A stretch of 48,264 bases of DNA. Source: CAZQYB01 sp964582985 (GTDB taxonomy: Bacteria; Planctomycetota; Phycisphaerae; Sedimentisphaerales; Anaerobacaceae). The stretch is taken from the NCBI GenBank assembly GCA_964582985.1, contig CAZOUM010000017.1:1-48264 (forward strand), given 5' to 3'. Position numbers and translations under genes: made by a program. Positions 40,219 through 48,264 of the stretch are shown piece after piece. How positions within the stretch are numbered: the stretch's first letter is position 1; the number at the start of each line of letters is the position of its first letter. The notes beneath the pieces were generated by a model that saw nothing but the letters and a program-made list of their open reading frames with translations, made no database searches and was not told where the DNA came from.

Positions 40219-41091
40219 TTACCTGTCGAGTCCGATGTCAACGGCTCTGGCTGAGTGGGTAATTTCGCCTACGGCGATTCTATCGATACCGCACTGGGCG
40301 ATAGCCGAAACGTTGCTCAACGTTATATTTCCAGAGGCCTCGAGCAGCGGTTTTTTGCTTTTGCCGCACATCTCGTTTCGCATATCCACAGCGTGCTTTA
40401 GCTGCCATTGCCCCATATTGTCGAGCAGCACGATGTCGACGCCTGGAATTTTTAACACGTGATTGAGCTGGTCATCGACATGGTCAACCTCTACAGCGAT
40501 AAATTTGGCGCCTTTTATCTTTCTGGCCTTATCGACTATTTTTTTTAGTTTCGGGTAGAAGTTTCTGCCGAGCTGCGCCAGATGGTTATCTTTAATCAGG
40601 ACGCCGTCATATAATCCGAGTCGATGATTGAAACCTCCGCCACAGCGAACAGCGTACTTCTCGAGGATTCGCCAGCCGGGCATTGTTTTTCGAGTGTCGT
40701 AAATTTTTGCTTTTGTGCCCTGAATGGCGCGCACAAACTTGCGCGTCGTCGTTGCTATTCCGCTGAGTCGCTGCAGGAAGTTCAGCATAACTCGTTCGGC
40801 GCTGAGCATAGGGCGCAGCGGACCTTCGATTGTGCCGATTCTGCACCCGACATACGCCGGTTCACCGTCATTTACGAGCACTTTTAGCTTGAGCCTTTTG
40901 TCGTACCATTTGAGGATTTCTCTGACCACATCCATTCCGCATACGACTATTTCCTCGCGCGATATGATATTCGATTTGGCAATAGTGCCGTCTTTAAAGA
41001 GAAGCTCGCTGGTCATATCACCTTGGCCAAGGTCCTCCTCAATCGCCATTTTGATTATAGGCACTGCTTTTGCAATGTTAAGTTTTTTCAT
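40219..41091 (-). CDS. nadC: Nicotinate-nucleotide diphosphorylase (quinolinate phosphoribosyltransferase)
   Basis: The 290-residue enzyme converts quinolinate and phosphoribosyl pyrophosphate to nicotinate mononucleotide in de novo NAD synthesis. Motifs visible are EDLGQGDMTSELL at the N-terminus, ERVMLNFLQRLSGIATTTRKFV, YDTRKTMPGWRILEKYAVRCGGGFNHRLGLYDGVLIKDNH, and the late IDIVLLDNM-like VDIVLLDNMGQW, EASGNITLSNV and CGIDRIAVGEITHS. The usual TRKT-TPGLR appears here as TRKTMPGWR, a mild change in a conserved active-site stretch. The length is normal. birA follows after eight bases and uvrB precedes by about 60 bases, all on the minus strand. Confidence 0.95.
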   Translation of the reverse strand: MKKLNIAKAVPIIKMAIEEDLGQGDMTSELLFKDGTIAKSNIISREEIVVCGMDVVREILKWYDKRLKLKVLVNDGEPAYVGCRIGTIEGPLRPMLSAERVMLNFLQRLSGIATTTRKFVRAIQGTKAKIYDTRKTMPGWRILEKYAVRCGGGFNHRLGLYDGVLIKDNHLAQLGRNFYPKLKKIVDKARKIKGAKFIAVEVDHVDDQLNHVLKIPGVDIVLLDNMGQWQLKHAVDMRNEMCGKSKKPLLEASGNITLSNVSAIAQCGIDRIAVGEITHSARAVDIGLDR

Positions 41092-41151
41092 TTTATGTCT
41101 GCCTCTAAATTATCACACAACTCAACCGTAACCTCAAAGTGCAAAAGTGCA

Positions 41152-43203
41152 TCAGAGGTCCTCTTTCTTATATCTTTTCTGTTTTCTCGTAGCTAAGAAT
41201 TTCTTTTTCTTTTTGCGTGAATCGAGCAGAACTAATTCCGGCAGCTCCTTTAATTCACGAAGTTGGTCCCGCAGAAAAGCAGCTCTCTCGAAGTCAAGTG
41301 CTTCCGCCGCTTCGAGCATCTCTTTCTCGATTGTGTTGGCCAACTGAATCTTATCATATTCTGACTCACTGGAGCGAACGGCCTGCCGGGCCGTTTCTCT
41401 TGCCTTTATCTGCTCCGCTAAACTACTGCGGATTTCCTTCTTTATCGTCTCAGGCTTAATATTGTGTTCTTTATTGTATTTCAACTGAATTTTACGCCGT
41501 CTGTCCGTTTCGTCAATAGCTTTTTGCATCGATTCAGTAACCCTATCGGCGTACAGAAACACTGTTGCGTTGATATTTCTTGCGGTTCTGCCGATTGTCT
41601 GTATCAATGAGGTCTTACTTCGTAAGAACCCTTCCTTGTCCGCATCAAGAATCGCAACCGCTGAAACTTCCGGCAAATCCAGGCCCTCTCGCAGCAGATT
41701 TATGCCCACCAGCACATCAAATTCGCCGTTACGCAAGTCCCGCAGTATCTCTACTCTTTCGAGCGTGTCGATTTCGCTGTGAAGATAACGGCACTTGAAA
41801 CCCTTCTTCTTAATATAACCTGACAGTTCTTCAGCCATCCTCTTTGTCAGGGTTGTAACCAGCGTTCGTTCTTTGGCTTTGACTCGTTTTTCAATCTCAC
41901 CCAATAGATGCGAAACTTGCTTGCTTGCTGGACATACGAAGATTTCAGGGTCCACTAAACCCGTCGGGCGGATGATTTGCTCGACCACCTCGTTATTGCA
42001 TTTTTCCAGCTCGAACCTACTCGGTGTGGCAGAAACGAAAATAACTTTTTCCCAGTTCTCCTGAAATTCTTCGAAACGCAGCGGCCTGTTATCCAGCGCG
42101 CTCGGCAGTCTAAAGCCATGCTCAACCAACACCTCTTTTCTGCTTCTGTCACCGGCCCACATTGCCCGGACCTGTGGAATGGTGACGTGCGATTCATCGA
42201 TAAACAAAAGAAAATCCTTTGGAAAATAGTCAATCAGCGTATAAGGCCTGGCTCCGGGCGCAAGTCCGGATAAATGCCTCGCATAATTCTCAACCCCGCT
42301 GCAGTAGCCGATTTCCTGCATCATTTCAATGTCATACATCGTCCGCGCTTCGAGCCGCTGCGCCTCCAGAAGTTTGCCCTCCTGCCGCAGTTGCTGCAGT
42401 CGCTCTTTCAGCTCGGCCTTTATGCTCTCGACCGCCGAGCCAATCCTGTCGCCGGGCATAACATAATGCTGGGCCGGGTATATAAAAACCTGGTTCTCAA
42501 AAGCTAAAGTCTCTGCAGATATGGGATTTATATAGCTTATCTTTTCTATTTCATCACCGAAAAATTCAATCCGAACCGCGAACGATTCATAAGAAGGATG
42601 CAATTCGACCACGTCCCCGCGGACCCTGAACGTTCCTCTGGCAAAGTCGATATCGTTTCTGGTGTACTGCAGGTCTGCGAACCTGCCGAGCAATTCATTT
42701 CGATTCACGCAATCACCGGTACGGACAGCCACTACGCTGGCTTTGTAATCTTCCGGCGAGCCCAACCCGAAAATGCACGAGACAGATGCGACGATAATTA
42801 CATCGTTTCTTGTCGACAGACTTGTAGTGGTGGAAAGCCGCAGTCGGTCGAGGTCATTGTTTTTTGAGGCATCCTTTTCTATGTATATGTCACGCTGTGG
42901 GATGTATGCTTCCGGCTGATAGTAATCGTAGTAGCTGACAAAATATTCGACGGCATTTTCCGGGAACATCTCCTTGAATTCCTCGTATAGCTGAGCTGCC
43001 AAAGTCTTATTGTGGGATATAACGAGCACCGGCAAATCGAATTGGGCTATTGTCTGCGCCATCGTAAACGTTTTGCCGCTGCCGGTAACGCCCATCAGCG
43101 TTTGAAATTTTTTGCCCGCGCGCAACTCTTCCACCAGCCGCTTTATCGCTTCAGGCTGGTCACCGGCAGGCTCAAACTCGCTGTTTATCTTGAATTTATC
43201 CAT
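41152..43203 (-). CDS. uvrB: Excinuclease ABC subunit B
   Basis: The 683-residue helicase-like subunit of nucleotide excision repair has Walker A GVTGSGKTFTMAQ, the beta-hairpin segment YYDYYQPEAYIPQRDIYIEKD that clamps damaged DNA, the FIDESHVTIPQV motif, HSEIDTLERVEILRDLR and QTIGRTARN, plus a C-terminal UVR motif (EMLEAAEALDFERAAFLRDQL) that binds UvrC. Length is normal. UvrB takes damaged DNA from UvrA and recruits UvrC. It lies at the head of a uvrB-nadC-birA run on the minus strand. Upstream at 43228-43241 there is a CGAAC-N4-GATTC sequence that partly resembles a Gram-positive-type LexA box, but the match is too weak to call. Confidence 0.97.
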   Translation of the reverse strand: MDKFKINSEFEPAGDQPEAIKRLVEELRAGKKFQTLMGVTGSGKTFTMAQTIAQFDLPVLVISHNKTLAAQLYEEFKEMFPENAVEYFVSYYDYYQPEAYIPQRDIYIEKDASKNNDLDRLRLSTTTSLSTRNDVIIVASVSCIFGLGSPEDYKASVVAVRTGDCVNRNELLGRFADLQYTRNDIDFARGTFRVRGDVVELHPSYESFAVRIEFFGDEIEKISYINPISAETLAFENQVFIYPAQHYVMPGDRIGSAVESIKAELKERLQQLRQEGKLLEAQRLEARTMYDIEMMQEIGYCSGVENYARHLSGLAPGARPYTLIDYFPKDFLLFIDESHVTIPQVRAMWAGDRSRKEVLVEHGFRLPSALDNRPLRFEEFQENWEKVIFVSATPSRFELEKCNNEVVEQIIRPTGLVDPEIFVCPASKQVSHLLGEIEKRVKAKERTLVTTLTKRMAEELSGYIKKKGFKCRYLHSEIDTLERVEILRDLRNGEFDVLVGINLLREGLDLPEVSAVAILDADKEGFLRSKTSLIQTIGRTARNINATVFLYADRVTESMQKAIDETDRRRKIQLKYNKEHNIKPETIKKEIRSSLAEQIKARETARQAVRSSESEYDKIQLANTIEKEMLEAAEALDFERAAFLRDQLRELKELPELVLLDSRKKKKKFLATRKQKRYKKEDL

Positions 43204-43294
43204 TCTTTAACGGCCTGTTGGGGTTTACGAACAATCGATTCTATCCGCAAAGACGGCAAAACTCAAGAGAAACAGACTACAATTGCAGGCATCC

Positions 43295-44074
43295 TCATTT
43301 GGCCATTTCCGGATAAGCCACCGCCGCGACCAGTGCGGCCCCGTATTTGTCCCACAATGATTGCTCATCGAGTGCATCTGCGCTGCGGGGCAGTTCAAGC
43401 GTGATGATGGGGATGCCGAGAGTAAGACCTGCATACGAGCCTAATGAGCCGGGACGAGCCCCCAGCTTTTTGATGGGTAAATCACAGTGTTCAGCCATGC
43501 GCCTGGCCAGTGCAATACCCGGGCCGTCGTAGTCGATACAGGTCAGCGGTTGGTGGATGCTGACAATACGGTCGGGCGCGTATATTTCAATAAGCTGGCG
43601 GATAACGCGGGCTTCCGGCTCGGAAAGGGCGGCACGTCCGAACCTCCGGCTGTTACGCCGGTTGGCGGTCGCAAAATTACGGTTGAGGTCCACGCCATTA
43701 GCGTTGAAATGACGGTTTTTCGCTGCTCCATCTGGATTGGCCAGCGCTAGCAGCACGACCTTGCGTCCATTCAACAAATAGGGCTGATTTTGAAGGTACG
43801 TTTCCAGGTGGAGGACAAGCGGTGTGCCCGCCTGCTCGTTACCATGCATCGTTGCGAGGATCAACGTTACATCCTGTCCTGTCCCGAGGACGATGCACTC
43901 TATGGAGCGGTTCTCCACCGATTTGCCGGCGATATAACGCCGGACCGCCGGCTTAGCCGCCACGCGGGGAAGGTCAACTATTACCGGCGCGCTGACCGGC
44001 TTGTAGCAGCCACCTAACGTCACGGCGGCAAGCACAATGGGGACTGTTGAGATAACGAGTTGTCTGCTGTTCAT
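43295..44074 (-). CDS. M14-family zinc carboxypeptidase, lipoprotein (MpaA-like murein peptide amidase)
   Basis: From ATG at 44074 the protein has 259 residues and starts with a lipoprotein signal whose lipobox is LGGC (Cys23). The peptidase domain shows the zinc ligands His77-x2-Glu80 in MHGNEQAG and a distal His, the substrate-recognition NPDG and DLNRNF, and the catalytic Glu in ITLELPR. This set matches MpaA-type proteins, which cut the gamma-D-glutamyl-diaminopimelate bond of peptidoglycan peptides, but MpaA of E. coli is cytoplasmic whereas this copy is predicted to be exported and lipid-anchored. An extended frame to 44119 adds 15 residues and would hide the signal, so it is rejected. 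It probably acts on cell-wall peptides outside the membrane. Confidence 0.85.
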   Translation of the reverse strand: MNSRQLVISTVPIVLAAVTLGGCYKPVSAPVIVDLPRVAAKPAVRRYIAGKSVENRSIECIVLGTGQDVTLILATMHGNEQAGTPLVLHLETYLQNQPYLLNGRKVVLLALANPDGAAKNRHFNANGVDLNRNFATANRRNSRRFGRAALSEPEARVIRQLIEIYAPDRIVSIHQPLTCIDYDGPGIALARRMAEHCDLPIKKLGARPGSLGSYAGLTLGIPIITLELPRSADALDEQSLWDKYGAALVAAVAYPEMAK

Positions 44075-44325
44075 CCACAAATTCTTGTCGTGTTCATTAC
44101 TTCGGCGATATGCAAACATGCACGGGATTGTAATCTCTTTGGGCTTTGATTCAAAGCAGAAAAGATGCTATCAGAGCCTTATTTCTAATTGGTTGGGGCC
44201 GTTCTTGACCTCCACAAGTAAGCGGTCAGGAAATCTTGACATGGCTATTTCAAACTGCGACAATCGCTGCGGTCCTGCGGGTATACGTAAGCCTGCGGAT
44301 TTTTGGTTTTGATGAGGATTCGGTA

Positions 44326-45552
44326 ATGGCACAGCAGGTTGATTTTGACATTGTCGTGATAGGCGGTGGAATTGTGGGTTTGGCGTCAGCCTACAAGATT
44401 CACGCTCACCATCTTGGAATTTCTATCGCTGTATTGGAAAAAGAGAAGCAGATTGCATCGCATCAGACCGGCCGTAATTCCTGCGTTATTCATTCTGGCC
44501 TATACTATACGCCCGGCTCAAGTAAAGCAACAACCTGCGCCAGGGGACGCAAAGAACTCGTCGCTTTTGCCAAAGAGCATGACATCCACTGCGATATTAC
44601 CGGCAAAATAATCGTTGCAACGCACGAAAAAGAATTGCCCAACCTCGAACGGATTTACCATAACGGCCTCCAGAACCAAGTGGAAGACATTGAAAAGATA
44701 GGACCGGACCAAATCAAGGAAATTGAGCCGTTTTGCGAAGGCATAGCGGGGATAAAAGTACCCTGCACGGGCATTATCAATTTCACTGAAGTTGCTAAGA
44801 AGTTGGCCGACTTGATAGAAACAGAAGGACAAGGCAGTAAGGTTTTGACTTCCCATGAAGTAGTAGGCTTTGAAAAGCACGATTTATATACGAAGGTTAT
44901 AACAAATAAAGCAGTTTTGGGCGCAAGATATATTATCAACTGTGCAGGACTTCAGTGTGACAGAATAGCGAGGTTGGACGAAGTGGAAGCGGGAATGAGG
45001 ATAGTACCGTTTCGCGGCGACTATTATGAGCTGACAAAAGAAGCTGGACAAAAAGTTAAGAGTCTGATTTATCCTGTGCCTAATCCGGACTTTCCTTTTT
45101 TAGGCGTTCATTTCACTCGCAAGATTGATGGGTCGGTGGAATGCGGTCCCAACGCCGTTTTCGCATTCAAGAGGGAGGGGTATTGCAAAACAGATTTTGA
45201 CCTCAAAGACGCTTGGGAGTCGCTGTCGTATATGGGGACTTGGATGCTGTTTCTAAAGCATTGGAAATTTGGATTGGCCGAATACAGAAGGGCTTTTTCC
45301 AAAAAACTGTTCCTGCGTAATTTGCAGCGGCTTATCCCTTCGCTGCAGGCCGATGACATAGAACCCGGCAGTGCCGGCGTCCGTGCTCAGGCGGTAGGGC
45401 GGGATGGCAGGCCGATTGATGATTTCGCGGTGGTCAGACACGGCAACTCTATTCACGTGTTAAATGCTCCCTCGCCGGCCGCAACGGCATCCCTGGCTAT
45501 CGGAGAACATATAAACCAAATGGCTGCGGAGTACTTTAACCTGAAAAGTTAG
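44326..45552 (+). CDS. lhgO: L-2-hydroxyglutarate oxidase / FAD-dependent oxidoreductase
   Basis: From ATG at 44326 the protein has 408 residues. The N-terminal dinucleotide-binding motif is VIGGGIVGLASAYKI; further signatures are SHQTGRNSCVIHSGLYYTPGS, GRKELVAFAKEHDI, GIINFTEVAKKLADLI, YIINCAGLQCDRIARL and the late GPNAVFAFKREGY and GRDGRPIDDFAV, all matching LhgO (YgaF). The enzyme oxidises L-2-hydroxyglutarate to 2-oxoglutarate, passing electrons to the membrane quinone pool. GAGG before ATG supports this start over an in-frame ATG at 44236. The priA gene follows after 27 bases on the same strand. Confidence 0.92.
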   Translation: MAQQVDFDIVVIGGGIVGLASAYKIHAHHLGISIAVLEKEKQIASHQTGRNSCVIHSGLYYTPGSSKATTCARGRKELVAFAKEHDIHCDITGKIIVATHEKELPNLERIYHNGLQNQVEDIEKIGPDQIKEIEPFCEGIAGIKVPCTGIINFTEVAKKLADLIETEGQGSKVLTSHEVVGFEKHDLYTKVITNKAVLGARYIINCAGLQCDRIARLDEVEAGMRIVPFRGDYYELTKEAGQKVKSLIYPVPNPDFPFLGVHFTRKIDGSVECGPNAVFAFKREGYCKTDFDLKDAWESLSYMGTWMLFLKHWKFGLAEYRRAFSKKLFLRNLQRLIPSLQADDIEPGSAGVRAQAVGRDGRPIDDFAVVRHGNSIHVLNAPSPAATASLAIGEHINQMAAEYFNLKS

Positions 45553-45579
45553 AAATTTAGTAGCGCCTACTATCATCGA

Positions 45580-47940
45580 ATGAGCACATACCGAGCTGAC
45601 AGTTTATTCGAATCAGAAGAAGCTGAAGGAAAGGCCTGCACCCATATTATTCGCGTGGCGTTTGAGTCGGGGGCCGATACTGAGTTCGATTATCTTGTGC
45701 CGGAAGACATTTGGCCGATTGCGGTGGGCCAGCGCGTGGAAGTGCCGTTCGGCAGAAAAAATAAGCTCCAAATCGGCTTTTGTGCTCAAGCGGACATCCC
45801 TTTCGAAGACTCTTTTACTGCACGCGGCAGGGGCCGCAAGCTCAAGATTGTTACCAAGGTGATGGATAAGGAGCCGTTGCTGGATTCTGCCTTGATGGAA
45901 ATGGCTCGGTGGATTAGCAAATACTACGCTTGTCCTTTAGGGCAGGTCTTGGCGGCGATGGTGCCATCAGGGGTGAAAAAAGGCGCTGGCGTCAAAACAG
46001 AAAAGCACGTTTATCTTGCAGAAGATATTGATGTGGCTATCGAACACCTGCGAAGCAAAAAGCAAAAGCAAATTGTTAAATTCCTGCACGGCAGAGCGGC
46101 TTTCGATTCCGAAAATGCTGTAGAACTGCAGGGCATATTGCAGGCAATTGGCTGTACGAAGGCCCCTGTAAAGAAGTTGGCCGAAAAACAGGTTATTAAG
46201 ATAGCGCACAAGACCGTTATAATGGCTTTACCTGCCGTCCCGGAAGCAATGGCAATAAAAGCCGGACAAATAGCCCTCAATGATGACCAGCGAAATGCTT
46301 TAACCCATATCAACTCTCAGATAGATTCTGACCAGTTCGGCGTTACGCTTCTTCACGGCGTCAACGACAGCGGCAAAACCGAACTTTACATAAGGGCTAT
46401 CGAGACCGTTTTGCAAAAAGGAAAAAACGCTATTGTGCTGCTCCCTGAAATCGCGCTCACCGCCCAGACCGTTCAGCGTTTCAGCGCAAAGTTCGAAAGA
46501 ATTGCGGTAATGCACTCAGGCTTGACCGCTGCTCAGCGAAATGCCCAGTGGCACAAGATTAAGGCCGGCGAAGCCGACGTGGTCATCGGGGCCCGCTCAG
46601 CGGTCTTCGCGCCGGTGCCTCAGCTTGGCCTTATCGTTGTTGACGAAGAGCACGAGCCCAGCTACAAGCAGGACACCGTCCCGCGGTATAACGGCAGGGA
46701 CGTAGCCATAAAGCGGGCACAGTTATCAAACGCACATTGTCTTTTAGGCAGTGCCACCCCATCGTTGGAAATGCTCTCTAATTGCCGCAGTAAAAAGCAT
46801 TTTAGTTTGGTTCGCTTGCCCAAAAGGGTGATGAATCTGCCGATGCCTGAGATGAGACTTATCGACCTGCGGCACGAGCTTTTAGGACCGAAGAACCTTG
46901 ACCTGATAAGCGGGCCGTTGGCTGAGCGTTTGAACGAAGTTCTCGCCAAAAAAGAACAGGCGATTTTACTTTTGAACAGGCGCGGTTACAGTAATTTCGT
47001 TTTCTGTCCCGCCTGCAAACACACCCTGCATTGCCGCAATTGCGACGTGACGCTGACCTTTCACAAATCAAAGCTCCCTCGCCCTGAGCGGATGCGTACC
47101 GTCACTGGTAAACATAAAGATTACGGTTACGCCTTATGTCATTACTGTCTGGCAAAGACGTTGGTTCCTGAAAAGTGTCCTCTATGCGGCGCTGGATTCG
47201 CGATGATAGGGATTGGCTCGCAGCGTCTTGAAGAGGAGTTGGCCGCAAAGTTTCCGCAAGCTCGCATCGCGAGAATTGACAGCGATTCGATGGCGGGCAG
47301 AGACTACTACCGGCTTCTTCGCGACTTTAGTCAGGGCCGAATCGATGTATTGGCCGGAACACAAATGTTGGCCAAGGGCCTGCATTTTCCTAACGTAACA
47401 TTGGTCGGTATCATCAGCGCTGATACATCGCTCTATTTGCCGGATTTCAGGGCAAACGAGCGGACTTTTCAGTTGATTTCTCAGGTGGCCGGTCGCGCAG
47501 GACGCTCCGCGAAAAAGGGCACTGTCTTCGTTCAGACATTCCTGCCGGACCAACCGGCGATACAATTTGCCCTCCGCAATGACTATACCGGCTTTGTTAA
47601 CGAAGAATTGAAACACCGCAAGGCCTGTAATTTACCTCCGTTTTGGCGGCTGGCTGCCGTTATTATGAGGGACAGGAACTTTGATAAACTTGACGCCGCC
47701 TGCCGGGCTATGCGTGAAAAAATAAACAGCATCGTCGGCCGAGATAATCTGGCGGCAGTTGTCCGCGGGCCTATGCCGGCGGTTATAAGTCGCATCCAGC
47801 GTTTTCACAGAATGCAAATAATTATCCAGGCCGAACAAGCCGAAACTATACAGAGATTATTTGCCGACCTGCGGGCAGCAGGACCCGTTCGGCCCACTGT
47901 CAGGGTCGCTATAGACATTGACCCTGTCAATCTGTTATAG
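45580..47940 (+). CDS. priA: Primosomal protein N' (replication restart helicase PriA)
   Basis: The 786-residue helicase restarts stalled replication forks. Helicase motifs are LLHGVNDSGKTELYIRAI (motif I, with GVND replacing the common GVTG), VVIGARSAVFAP, IVVDEEHEPSYKQD, LGSATPSLE, GRAGRSAKKG and the Cys-rich zinc-binding region CPACKHTLHCRNCDVTL (near residue 476) followed by CHYC and CPLCG. Between these two zinc-finger parts there are about 20 extra residues (KLPRPERMRTVTGKHKDYGY) not usual in PriA; the DNA there has a weak inverted repeat. The gene starts 27 bases after lhgO. The length is near the upper end of the family. Confidence 0.95.
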   Translation: MSTYRADSLFESEEAEGKACTHIIRVAFESGADTEFDYLVPEDIWPIAVGQRVEVPFGRKNKLQIGFCAQADIPFEDSFTARGRGRKLKIVTKVMDKEPLLDSALMEMARWISKYYACPLGQVLAAMVPSGVKKGAGVKTEKHVYLAEDIDVAIEHLRSKKQKQIVKFLHGRAAFDSENAVELQGILQAIGCTKAPVKKLAEKQVIKIAHKTVIMALPAVPEAMAIKAGQIALNDDQRNALTHINSQIDSDQFGVTLLHGVNDSGKTELYIRAIETVLQKGKNAIVLLPEIALTAQTVQRFSAKFERIAVMHSGLTAAQRNAQWHKIKAGEADVVIGARSAVFAPVPQLGLIVVDEEHEPSYKQDTVPRYNGRDVAIKRAQLSNAHCLLGSATPSLEMLSNCRSKKHFSLVRLPKRVMNLPMPEMRLIDLRHELLGPKNLDLISGPLAERLNEVLAKKEQAILLLNRRGYSNFVFCPACKHTLHCRNCDVTLTFHKSKLPRPERMRTVTGKHKDYGYALCHYCLAKTLVPEKCPLCGAGFAMIGIGSQRLEEELAAKFPQARIARIDSDSMAGRDYYRLLRDFSQGRIDVLAGTQMLAKGLHFPNVTLVGIISADTSLYLPDFRANERTFQLISQVAGRAGRSAKKGTVFVQTFLPDQPAIQFALRNDYTGFVNEELKHRKACNLPPFWRLAAVIMRDRNFDKLDAACRAMREKINSIVGRDNLAAVVRGPMPAVISRIQRFHRMQIIIQAEQAETIQRLFADLRAAGPVRPTVRVAIDIDPVNLL

Positions 47941-47941
47941 C

Positions 47942-47970
47942 TTGTAATCCGAGCGGTTTTCTGCTATACT
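47942..47970 (+). promoter_or_regulatory. Strong sigma-70-type promoter of the tRNA-like element
   Basis: A -35 box TTGTAA (47942-47947) and a -10 box TATACT (47965-47970) are separated by 17 bases, close to the ideal. The first base of the tRNA-like sequence, 47990, lies 20 bases after the -10 box, a normal distance for a tRNA leader. Confidence 0.75.
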
Positions 47971-47989
47971 TATTTGTCCGGCGTTTTAC

Positions 47990-48060
47990 GGGGAGTAGCT
48001 CAGCCAGTGGCATAGCTATTTGGCCAGAGCGTCCCTTAGGGAAGGTCGCAGGTTAGATTT
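47990..48060 (+). pseudogene. Degenerate tRNA gene lacking its anticodon loop and 3' half
   Basis: GGGGAGT (47990-47996) followed by AGCTCAG and, later, GAGC and GGTCGCAGGTT are tRNA-like. However, the D loop carries an extra insert of about 13 bases, and the anticodon stem reads TCCCT directly against AGGGA with a one-base loop, so no anticodon remains. The T loop is wrong and no 3' acceptor strand complementary to GGGGAGT follows. It cannot make a working tRNA. It is transcribed from a good-looking promoter and leads straight into a GIY-YIG gene. Confidence 0.75.
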
Positions 48061-48073
48061 TTCAGGCAAATCT

Positions 48074-48264
48074 GTGTATTACGTTTATATACTTCAAAGC
48101 CTTAAGACAGAGAAACTTTACATCGGACACACTGACAACCTGACTCGGAGGCTGAAAGAACATAATGCTGGCTGTGGTGGAAAATATACTCAGCAGAATG
48201 CTCCTTGGACATTGCTTTACAGCGAATCTCACCCCGACCGTTCTTCTGCGGCCAAACGGGAACG
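48074..48264 (+). CDS. GIY-YIG endonuclease-like protein, 5' part
   Basis: The frame starts GTG at 48074 and runs to the right edge of the window. The first residues VYYVYILQSLKTEKLYIGHTD, then NLTRRLKEHNAG, are the GIY-YIG nuclease-fold core of the small stand-alone family (YhbQ/UPF0213 type, about 80-90 residues). The catalytic pattern is YVYIL...LYIGHTDNLTRRLKEHN, with the conserved Arg after the second motif. Members of this family are thought to cut or process nucleic acids; some may be selfish. It begins 14 bases after a broken tRNA gene and is likely transcribed with it. The C-terminal residues needed to judge completeness lie outside the window. Confidence 0.85.
   Translation, partial: MYYVYILQSLKTEKLYIGHTDNLTRRLKEHNAGCGGKYTQQNAPWTLLYSESHPDRSSAAKRE

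Noticed and set aside
43228..43241. CGAAC-N4-GATTC near the uvrB start
   Set aside because: Only partial fit to the Gram-positive SOS box, and the operator of this LexA is unknown.
47073..47135. Extra residues in the PriA zinc region as a possible inserted repeat
   Set aside because: The inverted repeat is imperfect, and PriA proteins vary in length here; kept only as a weak member of the in-gene insert group.

Overview
The window is one contiguous piece of bacterial chromosome, about 48 kb, tightly packed with genes and carrying no phage or plasmid backbone. The gene content suggests an anaerobic or facultative member of the Planctomycetes, most likely Phycisphaerae/Sedimentisphaerales-like. 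This is inferred from two ECF sigma factor genes translationally coupled to very large membrane-anchored partners whose membrane segments read ITKLAAAAVII or similar, a GH127 sugar hydrolase with long extra domains, secreted HEAT-repeat protein, and an anaerobe-type cluster of MinD-like ferredoxin-ATPases with NifX-like proteins. No rRNA or other taxonomic marker RNA is present, so the assignment is a judgement from protein style.

Layout. 1-8.1 kb: end of larB, nnrD, the biotin transporter bioY, the SOS repressor lexA, a cysteine-cluster protein, an alpha/beta hydrolase, ispG with a co-transcribed membrane protein, and a membrane PIN/TRAM protein. 8.1-11.7 kb: a gene-free stretch with a possible structured RNA, then a lipid-transport ABC pair (mlaE, mlaF) and an AmrS-type radical SAM enzyme. 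11.7-16.9 kb: a minus-strand operon resembling the Desulfovibrio 'orange protein' (ORP) system, with DUF5320, a NifX-like protein, two MinD/ferredoxin ATPases, a J-domain protein, a methyltransferase, an Mrp-NifX fusion and a DUF134 regulator. A near-perfect 24-bp palindrome lies upstream of the operon and a strong hairpin lies between its first two genes. 17.1-21.3 kb: pdxB-folP, then an accessory patch with a DUF4160/DUF2442 pair, a duplicated fragment of the folP 3' end, a lipoprotein gene and a HEPN/MNT pair. 21.3-30.2 kb: lon, then the two ECF sigma modules. 30.2-48.3 kb: carB, a GH127 enzyme, a HEAT-repeat protein, birA-nadC-uvrB, an M14 peptidase lipoprotein, lhgO, priA, and at the right edge a broken tRNA gene with an intact-looking promoter followed by the start of a GIY-YIG gene.

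How the genes fit together. BioY imports biotin and BirA attaches it. LexA and UvrB belong to DNA-damage response and repair, and PriA restarts replication. IspG, NadC, PdxB, FolP and CarB are housekeeping biosynthesis. The ORP-like operon probably handles iron-sulfur or metal cofactors under anaerobic conditions. The two toxin-antitoxin-like pairs lie beside lon, whose family often degrades antitoxins.

The most unusual signal is a set of short repeats or palindromes embedded in frame inside protein-coding genes. A 25-bp sequence occurs three times in lon, in two different reading frames and always in likely surface loops. A 60-bp element with perfect 12-bp arms sits inside the hydrolase gene. 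These resemble in concept the Rickettsia palindromic elements that insert into coding genes. Other points worth attention are the folP fragment beyond the DUF4160/DUF2442 cassette and the tRNA relic with a GIY-YIG gene.
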